Of a DNA stretch of 23,272 nucleotides, positions 13,201-18,200 are shown piece after piece. The translations under genes were made by a program, and so were the position numbers. Numbering within the stretch: the stretch's first letter is position 1; every line of letters begins with the position of its first letter. The notes beneath the pieces were generated by a model. That model was not told the origin of the DNA. It made no database searches and worked only from the letters and a program-made list of their open reading frames with translations. The stretch is from a virus, in IMG/VR virus record IMGVR_UViG_3300017755_000112, positions 1-23,272 of that record. One strand, given 5' to 3'.

Positions 13201-13674
13201 AATGATATTATTAATGTTTCAACTGCTTTAACTGTTACTCAATTATCGCAAGGTGATTACTTCAAGATTAGTAACTCTAATATAGGTGCGGCAACTACCT
13301 CTATAAAATCATTTACCGGCACTGGAACAACGATTGGAATAGGAACACAGTTCTTTGATAATGTTTATTATGCTAATAACGTTATGACAGTTATTAAGAG
13401 TGTAGCAGGGGTTTCAACTGCTGTTAAGAGGATTCAAGTTAGAGTTCAGGATAATTTCCCTGCTGGTTATGATTTTACTACAAATTCTGGAATGACCACT
13501 TTAGGTGAATACTTTGGAGACTATTCTTGGGGTAAAGTTATTATTGAATCAAGGACTGTATCTACAGCATATACTGGAAATACAAGTTCTGGAGTTGGTG
13601 GATTATCAACATCTCCACAAATCATTAGATTCGCACCTTTAAAATATAATAATTACAGTGGTCTCTCTACATAA
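532..13674 (+). CDS. 7: Giant gp7-like baseplate wedge protein (4,380 aa) with repeat-rich C-terminal extension
   Basis: This is one unbroken frame of 4,380 codons, starting 16 bases after the gp6-like stop. Residues 190-230 contain SADFYATKGTEESYKILFKV and then LFNEDV. T4 gp7 has a matching stretch near its C-terminus (SYDFYSTKGIEASYKFLFKV, then LYNEEV). The upstream helix around FPLIADFLKEYY (residues ~25-36) also has a gp7 counterpart. T4 gp7 is 1,032 residues and belongs to the wedge core with gp6. Here the homologous part is at the N-terminus, followed by ~4,100 residues absent from T4. That extension holds G-x-G-Y beta modules, His-Gly/Gly-Asp modules, R-G modules, a YHYH-type domain (~1180-1383), a tandem pair at ~3517-3686, and many short Gly-Ile-Gly-Thr motifs. 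No signal peptide or membrane segment is evident. No clear Shine-Dalgarno precedes ATG 532, so translation may be coupled to the gp6-like gene. Assignment of the N-terminus to gp7 is fairly firm; the role of the extension (peripheral decoration or host contact) is inference. Confidence 0.85.
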   Translation: MTETRVQLQTIVQSQLPEYVRSDFPLIADFLKEYYRGQEYQGAPIDLINNIDQYTKVDNVTNLSQTAILQSTVSSTGETLFIDPIRTRLGTQGFPDKYGLLKIGNEIISYTGKTDFSFTGCIRGFSGVSDLTKEGYPEEVVFERNIATSHLIGSEIQNLSVLFLNQILKKIKAQYAPGFQNRQIAPQVNQNVFVKQSADFYATKGTEESYKILFKVLFNEDVTLVNLSDRLFRPSDAHYIQVESIIVEQEQGDPFALANRTLFQDFPNRSYAPIAYVESISSGIGKTYYKLDIDSGYDRDVSVKGVVYGNFESTPKTRVTNTVGFAQTFIDVDSTVGFGATGTLTIDYNDGTFGEISYGNKNLTQFLNCDFAPRVIPSASEIRDSNIFAYANDGQVKVRINKILKGVKTPAGNKYYQKDNIAQIKTFGIIDDSFRASKWITNIRSVYTTKKIEVVDLSDNSYRIDLNNIHLLTIGDTIEVVSNAGTSVFGVIASIINDRSVVIFAQSSVNISTTINSKIRRVITKTVAANFPEVEINSTDVQNVYKDVEEDCFLVASGSLPTYKIQKQSPIKNFAGSFEGETYNIENHGFYTGDKVYYTPEIVGITSFVGGDYTVPINVDLDVEKSKIFNSGEYFAYRIDKDNIKFAKSIQDIYYSIKNPESSKFVSTASTTVRNNTLVREDFYNKKLKHQEIFRKFDKPSEEVGMYPTEPGYTGLLINGVEILNYKSKEKVYHGKLENIKVLSSDRNFDIISPPDLTITDDIGVGATGYLAVSGDLEEIRLLDRGFDYEEVPIVTITGGNGSGANVQVSMKSIDHIEKFDSRTVNISTDSIGFTTFHKFRDLEEVTYLTNASAGISTLVQKAVAGLTTNSQYIIKRVDSSNIKLHTTLASAVAGINTVNLTALGDGIHAFRSINKKSIVDSINVLNSGDGYQNKKRCSATTGISTANNTINITAHGYESGEIIQYFGTSGTEVGGISTSIDYYVTKVSDDKFKLSTVGVGSTAKDLYYKTEEYIDLTSVGSGQHTFNYPSILVTLSGKVGVASTGTETFTARVQPIFRGQITDVHLTNNGVGYGVTDIINFERKPVISYSKGENAQLSVSILNGRITEVVVQNKGKNYISTPDLIIDGDGFGCVITPVMKNNQIDSVFVVEGGRGYSIENTTISVVSPQSNSRTKFDSFIQKWTINLWEKKQSEISPDDGFFEIPTRAENDYQYSHIHMPRALRRASYSVGENGKSLYGLSDLRFNRTEIDSTDHSPILGWAYDGNPIYGPYGYSTKVGGSAVQMKSGYIEESQRKSNRPSGFAPGFFIEDYTYYSSNDESVLDENNGRFCITPEYPNGTYAYFTTLDKSIASDGPFENYKAPVYPYIIGNKYHALPQKLNFDRSFNQDDYDLNETNYRRIVSAYNFFDKDEVYPFITIPNNLDQKIKIDTVSVGNVESVEVLGDANGENYKVGEEILFDDEGTGGRGVSAKVSFVKGKTVGLLTASQSAFTAEIYPTRTNGVYVGVASTPHQLNTLDLISISGLSTTSSKIEGSYGITVTPDIFNLVGLGSTTFGLTANTGIVTYAHLINHPLSAIRPNDVLGIGTEKLKVIAIDHDSSRVRVIRGHDGTVAIAHTVGTAVTVNQREFTFTSGFNTSFAKRVNTEYYFTPSESLGLGENLVSAGTTVTFSNPGAGATQVYIPARSIHLKNHELKTGDSVQYVKHFASDDSIQYKDSIVGTARTILENQTLFVTKIDKNFIGLSTVKVGLGTTGSFVGIASTMRDAGLMFFTNVGTGTYHSLKTVYSPLTGTVTRNLVTVSCASTHGLSSGHFININAEPTASKTYNVRYNDYHRKLLVNTKSFTQDNVNESTDTITIENHDFESGQKVIHENDFVTGATTNNGIFYIVKIDADNFKLSKTKFDALSDKPTIVGLASTSGTINPVNPRLNSKGNSSIIFDLSDSSLSYAPTLGDTRSAFRFNLYSDDQFINRWEKSDFENPNLNFSISGKIGVNATATLNVDSLTPENLYYGLVPIQNQEGILPEVKKEYEFDSEVNYNSSIQISKSLFDGRHQSTVVGLNTFTYTVKDFPERVSYAASEATLSYITDCTHTHGPIALVSLKNKGSGYKALPGISTVDTSFGKNAVLEAKSSNIGAIETVEVLDFGFDFPHDSTLKPTVYFPQILKIEPFSKIQSIGITSFGKGYVTKPKLVVIDGVSGSKIDDIDLEFSLNSATVNIIQNTYGINATEPTIIPTRGGNGVSIKNIEYNSSTRVVTVTLNTIYSSGDTFPFTVGDKVLIEDSVPDGVAIGVGTDKKGFNSSEYDFRLFTLVGVDTNRGGIDPTVTINMESELEAGTTLAGFDTINSSAKIVSEKDFMTFNVTLTNNDYIVGEKVSIGVGKTIVGTVDGWRGQSGVVRVSSKDEFKANSTLTGETSKSRGFVADILSPFIGEIDFTTSVKNVRGFQEITGFISNDLQRTPNNEYYQNFSYSLKTRVPFQTWNDPVSSLNHPLGYKKFADYEILSRTISETSKPSASVRSSYLLSIKDIISNIDLNCVNFFDLVSENSFINANNEVVSTEVVFSSRIIKAYEEAVGNRVLKIDDFSGTFNDVPRVEEFTVINEFSPAATRAQRYHILIRDRRFTSERQFSTLDVIHDNVQGYTNEYGIVETTANNLGFFDFAISGGVGEIRFFPVAEKALFNDYNIVYFNTSLDDNFLGVGSTNIGNLVSIASSSTTVAGIGTTTIVSIGKSMTSMQVMVSVNPDISVDEDAVGEFEFANFNICHDGSTIAINEYGKLSTTPTSIVGSGLGTYHAYFSGDNLNIDFIPTATGIGTTGAINTVTVGLATNSFTGVGTIFDKHGELNAVTTTIASSGTPGIHTIASYKYIPINDEIHAAKYLIQVSDTTNNNKHFVEAVNVDTINAVGVTSECYFTEYAETVTSSGLGTFGTRLTSDLLNIELVFTPNPNIAVVTNVLQSKLKVGTVNEDPDQYNLSNGLLKWDAADYIGTQNDVKTRFPLKHNGLRIFERSFDGSSSSTITTDDDTITLPDHFFVTGEKVSYRRHDANDVESAIGCASTTFTGIGETTFVPHDTENLFIVKINDNKVKLALSAEDALAQPPVTIDLNNVGTGNSHRIVTTNQDSRVILTIDNVIQSPIVGLAITTSLTNELLLSTSDIIKTIGITSFFAADTIQIDDEIIKLQSIGVGTEPNAIRVRRGRLGTQVVNHSANSLITKVAGNYKITDNMVNFIDPPFGIKPQTSSDPDEQDWTGIQTGSSFYGRSFMRGPVASATTHTYTKNYVIDDVSHEFDAVQRDFQLTSNRQTFSGISDDNAVVLINNVFQPPLTVYNITEPAGINSLSFIGNPDILGYDVGVSSMPRGGIIQSIGSTEGLGYQPLISAGGTATVSGDGTVSGVNVSQIGSGYRAQEQFEISTRVNHPIAIGDTTIYLGNVNSVFDILSLVNDGTNCKVSIGTEAYATPIVSVGNTFVTIGTGATLSSAVAGGTLVSIAVTNPPMGIVNVSAATSFISQGTLPGLTYDVLDAIYNPQSGFMVMTLPKGHEFNQGDYIRLKDNGLYFTCASDNNTAIKSYPRPNLDYNAWQKSLKLAKVSDQDVTVFVGLSTFRYFDVSHAVYNHANGDLTLSIGDHNFVAGRGISLADDSLTFTCALDGHTAQKTYPRTGAGSNDYAYQRTLDITGVAGTTITVNVHEVPGNPVSSGGIHTFVSATSNAVIAGGQYAHTFTGIATAAIIGAASTSKQHIGFATVVIGTGRISTDVTVTNPGFGLTFANMNLEFDQPRPYSNVPVIYSADSPNAGVGTFASVNIIVGNGSSIRDVEMVNLGYRYGNNEILTVPTGGLTGIPTSGSFREFQISVDRTHGDTFNSWSIGQLQLLDNLESYIDGRRKLFQLFLGGDSISIIAAPNSNINIEDTLLIFINDVLQIPNDSYIFKGGSTIRFLEAPRLGDKMTIIFYKGNGDSDVRTVDIVETVKSGDSLKITDDNPILTEDRRTVSDVPTSDIAVTLPYYGPGNIEDPNIQRSVVWCRQTEDMLIDNKLVSKARVFYEPNITPNASLINSVGIGSTVFYCDSIRPIFNQNNESSVSLDFQNKVNIYKYEVQVGASATATVSAAGTISGLTLTNAGEGYGSVIVSIASTVGIATTSTTATATGTVGASGTISALTVTSGGVGYSTITPPAVLISPPSITKETVDVFGYSGDEGRVVGIATTMVGTNFHMVFDLYLPDNAFNDIINVSTALTVTQLSQGDYFKISNSNIGAATTSIKSFTGTGTTIGIGTQFFDNVYYANNVMTVIKSVAGVSTAVKRIQVRVQDNFPAGYDFTTNSGMTTLGEYFGDYSWGKVIIESRTVSTAYTGNTSSGVGGLSTSPQIIRFAPLKYNNYSGLST
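2272..9800 (+). repeat. His/Gly-Asp module ('NHGFxTGDxVxY...YxVxKIDxDxFKLS'), dispersed copies
   Basis: Five copies occur in the giant protein: ~2272-2499 (IENHGFYTGDKVYY, then YRIDKDNIKFA), 3373-3525 (ITAHGYESGEIIQY, then YYVTKVSDDKFKLS), 5587-5766 (LKNHELKTGDSVQY, then FVTKIDKNFIGLS), 6091-6240 (IENHDFESGQKVIH, then YIVKIDADNFKLS) and 9598-9800 (LPDHFFVTGEKVSY, then FIVKINDNKVKLA). A degenerate second half (IIKRVDSSNIKLH) is at ~3150-3190. Each copy has a strand ending in Asn/Ala-His, a tight Gly turn, a variable loop of different length, and a closing Lys-x-Asp strand. The conserved ends and variable middle suggest a beta scaffold displaying loops. Confidence 0.7.
4069..4680 (+). other. 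YHYH-type domain embedded in giant wedge protein (residues ~1180-1383)
   Basis: Between repeat modules lies a non-repetitive, aromatic-rich segment containing HSPILGWAYDGNPIYGPYGY (from residue 1256), the hallmark of the YHYH-type family found in bacterial secreted proteins and marine phage structural proteins. Other features are a Trp-rich entry (QKWTINLWEKKQ), YSHIHMPRALRRAS, a 'P-x-x-N-G-T-Y-A-Y-F' strand near 4543-4566, and a closing YPYIIGNKYHALP. The literal YHYH tetrapeptide is absent here, so the link rests on the DG-N-P-I-Y-G-P core. The biochemical role of the family is not well established; in a virion protein it may be a surface-exposed binding domain (inference). Confidence 0.75.
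11080..11592 (+). repeat. Tandem pair of ~85-residue 'FTCA-YPR' repeats in giant wedge protein
   Basis: Two adjacent units cover residues ~3517-3602 and ~3604-3687. Unit 1 runs YDVLDAIYNPQSG, GHEFNQGDYIRL, LYFTCASDNNTA, KSYPRP and ends TVFVG. Unit 2 runs FDVSHAVYNHANG, DHNFVAGRGISL, LTFTCALDGHTA, KTYPRT and ends TVNVH. Shared positions include D-V, A-V/I-Y-N, the Gly-rich turn, F-T-C-A-x-D, A-x-K-x-Y-P-R and a final T-V-x-V strand. Nucleotide identity looks low, so the duplication is old. Each unit carries one Cys in the same place. Function is unknown. Confidence 0.8.
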
Positions 13675-13679
13675 ACATT

Positions 13680-13687
13680 GATAAATA
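13680..13687 (+). promoter_or_regulatory. T4-type late promoter match (GATAAATA) upstream of gp8-like gene
   Basis: GATAAATA matches seven of eight bases of the T4 late -10 element TATAAATA, which is read by the phage sigma factor gp55 with the sliding clamp. It begins six bases after the giant gene's stop codon and lies 19 bases before the gp8-like ATG. That placement would give a leader of only about a dozen bases. It sits in the only sizeable non-coding gap in the window. No second element is expected for this promoter class. The match is short and the region AT-rich, so it remains a prediction. Confidence 0.55.
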
Positions 13688-13706
13688 ACTAAAAATCTAT
13701 GTCACA

Positions 13707-15260
13707 ATGGCGGCAATTATAACGGATCAAATTAGATTATTGAATGCAAAAAACTTTATTGCTGGTATCAACACCAGCAATAATGCTTATTATACTTTTA
13801 TTGGATTACCCAACCCTACAGATTACAGTAGTAACTGGAATACAACTCCACCATCTCCTAGAGATAGTTTTGATCAGGAGAGTGATTATTGGGATACAAT
13901 GGTTGCTCTGAAGAAAGTTGCTTCTTCAGATGTTATGAGAGTGATTCCCAAAAGAACTTGGGCATCCGGATCCAAGTATGATATGTATCGTCATGATTAT
14001 AGTATTGATAAGACTGCTCCAGTATCAGGATCTGCAACGTTATATAGTTCATTCTTCTATGTAATGAACAGTGAATTCAGGGTTTATTCATGTCTTCAAA
14101 ATGGAACGAGTCCTGATAATCCAACTGGAAAACCATCTTTGGATGAACCAACATTTACTGATCTAGAACCAAGAGCAGCAGGTTCTAGTGGTGATGGATA
14201 TATCTGGAAATATCTTTACACGTTATCTCCTGCAAATATTGTAAAGTTTGACTCTACAGATTTTATTCCTGTTCCAAATGATTGGGAAACCTCAACAGAT
14301 AATGCTCTTGTAAGAGATAATGCTGTTGATGGATCTATCAAGGTTATTACAGTTACTAATAAAGGTGCTTCTGTAGGATCTGCTAACGTTCAGTATAACA
14401 ATATTCCTATTAAAGGTGATGGGCAGGGTGCAACATGCACTATCACAATTGATGAAAACGCTCAAGTTTCTGATGTTCAAGTTTCAAATCAAGGTTCTGG
14501 ATATACATTCGGATATGTTGATATTGATGCAGGTGGAGTTCCCACAGGAACTACAAGACCAATTTTCAATGTAATCATATCCCCACAAGGCGGACATGGA
14601 CATGACATTTATAGAGAGTTGGGTGCCTTTAATGTTCTCTTATATTCCAGAATTGAAAATGATTCTGAAAACCCAGATTTTATCACAGGTAATTCTTTTG
14701 CTAGAATTGGTGTTGTAGAAAATCCTACAGAATTTGGTTCAACAATTATTTTAAATAAAGAAAAAGCATCTGCTGTTGGAGCATTAAAACTTGTTGGTGC
14801 TGGGTATAGCAGTGCTGTATTTACAGAAAATTCCACAATAGTTCAAACTGTATCTACAGGAACAACTGCAAGCGGAAGAGTGGTGAGTTATGATCAAACA
14901 ACTGGCGTATTAAAGTACTGGCAAGATAGAACTCTTGCGGGATTTAATACTGATGGGACGCAAAATGATGAACCTAGTTATGGATTTGATGAAACAGAGT
15001 TTACAAGTGCTCCTGATGATGATGGCGATTTATTAATTGCGCCTACAAGTGGGCAGACTTTATCCATTGATTCTGGTTATACGGGTTTAAGTACCGTAAT
15101 AAATAATAGAACATATTACTTTGGGTTAACCTTTACAGAGGGTCTTGCAAGTCCAGAAGTCAAGCATCATTCTGGAAATATCATTTATGTTGATAATAGA
15201 CCCTCAACTACGAGGTCGGTAAATCAAAAGGAAGACATAAAAATCATCTTGCAGTTCTAA
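13707..15260 (+). CDS. 8: Baseplate wedge protein gp8-like (517 aa, enlarged)
   Basis: Several segments match T4 gp8 in order: YYTFIG near residue 28; Pro-rich PPSPRDS with a following W-D-T-M; RVIPKRTW at 78-85 (T4 has AVIPRRDW); GDGYIWKYLY at 162-171 (T4 GDGYVWEYLF); FARIGVVENPTE at 331-342; and a C-terminus HSGNIIYVDNR (488-498) then EDIKIILQF (T4 HSGEMIYMENR, then EEINILFTF). T4 gp8 is 334 residues and binds as a dimer to gp7 in each wedge. Here ~180 extra residues lie between and after the middle segments, including two G-x-G-Y units at ~206-275. ATG 13707 is chosen because the ATG at 13699 is in another frame and meets a stop after seven codons. No Shine-Dalgarno is visible. The stop is six bases before the next start. 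Confidence 0.9.
   Translation: MAAIITDQIRLLNAKNFIAGINTSNNAYYTFIGLPNPTDYSSNWNTTPPSPRDSFDQESDYWDTMVALKKVASSDVMRVIPKRTWASGSKYDMYRHDYSIDKTAPVSGSATLYSSFFYVMNSEFRVYSCLQNGTSPDNPTGKPSLDEPTFTDLEPRAAGSSGDGYIWKYLYTLSPANIVKFDSTDFIPVPNDWETSTDNALVRDNAVDGSIKVITVTNKGASVGSANVQYNNIPIKGDGQGATCTITIDENAQVSDVQVSNQGSGYTFGYVDIDAGGVPTGTTRPIFNVIISPQGGHGHDIYRELGAFNVLLYSRIENDSENPDFITGNSFARIGVVENPTEFGSTIILNKEKASAVGALKLVGAGYSSAVFTENSTIVQTVSTGTTASGRVVSYDQTTGVLKYWQDRTLAGFNTDGTQNDEPSYGFDETEFTSAPDDDGDLLIAPTSGQTLSIDSGYTGLSTVINNRTYYFGLTFTEGLASPEVKHHSGNIIYVDNRPSTTRSVNQKEDIKIILQF
14331..14538 (+). repeat. G-x-G-Y beta modules inserted in gp8-like protein
   Basis: Two units in series: IKVITVTNKGASVGSANVQY (residues ~211-230), then VSDVQVSNQGSGYTFGYVDI (from ~256). 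They match the modules of the preceding giant protein in spacing and sequence. They lie between the GDGYIWKYLY and FARIGVVENP segments conserved with T4 gp8, and T4 gp8 has no such units. The gene-internal position points to insertion of the module into an ancestral gp8, probably in a surface loop. Confidence 0.65.
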
Positions 15261-15266
15261 AGAATT

Positions 15267-18200
15267 ATGCCTCAACAAACTAACCTCAACGTATCGCCAT
15301 ATTTTGACGATTTTAGTGCGTCCAATGACTATCATAAGATTTTATTCAAACCGGGATTACCTGTTCAGGCAAGAGAACTAACAGGACTTCAATCCATATT
15401 ACAAAATCAGATTGAAAGATTTGGACAACACTTCTTTAAAGAAGGATCTAAAGTTATTCCAGGAAATACGGGATATAATCAATTATATTATTGCGTACAA
15501 TTAAGGAACTCATTTCAAGGAGTTCCTGTTGCAGCATATGCAACTCAATTGATTGGAACTAAAATTTCTGGAGAAACTTCTGGCGTAAGTGCAGTTGTTG
15601 ATAGCGTTCTTCTTCCTCAAGACTCAGAGAGAGGTGCTTTAACACTTTATATTAGTTATTTGAGTTCAAATACTGCTAATAACGAATCTCAGACTTTCCT
15701 TGATAATGAAAATTTAACTTGTAGTGAGATTATTAATTCTACTTTGTTAGGAAACTCTACAATTCCTGCAAATAGTCCCTTTGCGGTTACAAGACCTGAT
15801 AATGCAGCTGCTACAGGCAGTTCTTTTCAGATTCAGCAAGGTGTTTACTTTATTAGAGGTTACTTTGTAAACGTAACATCTGAAACTTTACTCTTAGATC
15901 AGTATTCCAATACTCCAAGTTATAGAGTTGGTCTGCAAATAGAAGAGAATTTGATTACCTCTCAATTAGACGAATCTCTCAACGATAATTCTCAAGGATT
16001 TAATAACTATGCTGCTCCAGGTGCAGATAGGTTACAAATTTCAGTAAGTCTCTTTAAAAAGGCATTAGATGATTTTGATGATAACAATTTCATCGAATTA
16101 GCATCAATTGATACTGGAGTCTTAAGAAGTCAAGTAAAAAATAGCGCAGCAGGTGCAGGAAATTTATATCAAAACGAACTAAACGATATATTAGCAAGAA
16201 GAACTTTTGATGAAAGTGGTAATTATACAGTAAATCCTTTCGATGTTTCTGTAGTAGAAGCTTTAGATAATAATCTTGGAAATAATGGTCTATTCCAACA
16301 GGATGATTTTACATACGGAGGACAAATTCCTACTGATGATTTAGGAATTTATAAGATTTCGACTGGTAAATCTTATGTAAAAGGATATGAGATTGAAACG
16401 ACTTCTCCAACATTCATAGATTTTGATAAACCAAGAACTACTAAAGATGTAGACGATGAGTCTTTAACTTACAATACAGGATCTACACTAAAAGTAAACA
16501 GAGTTTATGGTGTTCCTAGTATTGGTATAGGTAATACTTATGTATTAAGTTTAAGAGATAAGCGTATTGGATCTAATCAAGATAGTGCTCCTGGTACGGA
16601 AATTGGTGTAGCAAGAGTTTACGATTTTAGACTTCAATCTGGAACTTATAATGCAACAAATTCTAATATTAATGAGTGGGGTCTTTCTTTATATGATGTT
16701 CAACCATATTCCTTTATTACATTAAACCAAAATCATACTTTAACAGTCCCAACTTATATTAAGGGTGCTAACAGTGGTGCAACTGCATTTTTACAATCTG
16801 CAGTAACTAATGATGATATCATCACTGTCTATGGTAAGAATGGTTCCTTCATTATTAATGAACCGCTTATGTTCAATGGTGTTCTTAATGGAAGAACTGC
16901 TATTGGAGTAACAGAGAAGTCATTATCTGATGTTAAATCGATTTTTGGTACTCTTGATGGGGTTACAGGTATTAACACTTTTAATGCCGATATTATTCAA
17001 TCAAATATCTTTAATGTTGGAGTTGCAACTGTTAGTTCTGCAGGAAAAATACAAAGTTCCAATCCAAGATTCTTAGATAATGTAAAAGTTGGTAACTTAG
17101 TTAAGTATTCTGATTTAGTTCAATCTGCAGATCCAATTTTACTTGAAGTTCTTAATGTTCAATCTGATCATATTAATGTTATTGGTGTTCATACTGTAAG
17201 TGGTGTTGTAGATGGTGGACAACCTGCATCTGGGGTTGTTAGTATTTCTGATATGAATATTGTTGGTACAACATTAGAATCTTCTTCAGATAATACGTTA
17301 TATACTAAACTCACCAAACCAAATGTTGCAACCATTAACTTAAATGATTCTAAAATCACAATTAGAAAAGCATTTACAGTTAACATCACGACAAATGGAG
17401 ACATTGACTCAGGAACATCAATCAGTGCTGGGCAAAATGAGTTGTTCTTACCATTTACTCCAGAAAGATATATTTTAATAAGAACTGATGGAGTAACAGA
17501 GACATTAACCCCAGATAAATTTGCCTTTAATAATGCATCTACTGAAATTTCAAATATCACGGGTTTAACTAATAGTTTGAATGAAGGTGCTACACTTATT
17601 GCAACTTTAGAAAAAACTGCTCCTAAATCAAAGAAAAAAATTAAGAGTAGAGTCGAATCAATTATTGTTGCTAAATCCAAATTAGAAGGATCTGGAATTG
17701 GAACCACAACATTAAACAATGGTTTAGATTACGGCAATTTCCCCTTCGGAACAAGAGTTGAAGATGAGATTATTTCTCTCAATACTCCCGATATTATAGA
17801 AATTCATGGTATTTACGAATCTAGCAACATGCTGGATCCTTCTGCACCAACTTTAACATTCTCTACCATTACTAGTGATACATCCACTACTTCAGATACT
17901 CTATTAGGAGAACTTCTGATAGGTCAAACAAGTGGTGCAATTGCAATATGTGTAGAAAAACCATCTAGTTTGACTGTAGCGTATATCTCCAAGAACCAGG
18001 TAGATTTTGTTGCTGGAGAAACCATTATTTTCCAAGAAAGTCTTGTTGAAGCAGTAATCTCTGCGGTTGATGCTAGTAGTTTTGAAATTTCTTCAAACTT
18101 TACCTTTAGTAGTGGCCAGAAGAAAACGATTTATGATTATGGTTCTATAAGAAGAAGAGATGGTTCAGTATCTCCAAGTAAGAGATTGAAGATTTATTTT

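Noticed and set aside
12798-13202. Antisense open frame of 134 codons with Val/Ala/Pro-rich product
   Set aside because: It mirrors two G-x-G-Y units on the + strand, whose repeated GTT/ACT/GCA codons avoid stops in the reverse frame. Nothing else supports a gene.
17189-17719. Antisense open frame of 176 codons
   Set aside because: It lies wholly inside the DUF4815-protein gene on the opposite strand. It has no ribosome site, and its Val/Ile/Ser-rich product is the expected reverse reading of Asn/Thr/Gly-rich repeat coding. All genes in the window run on the + strand.
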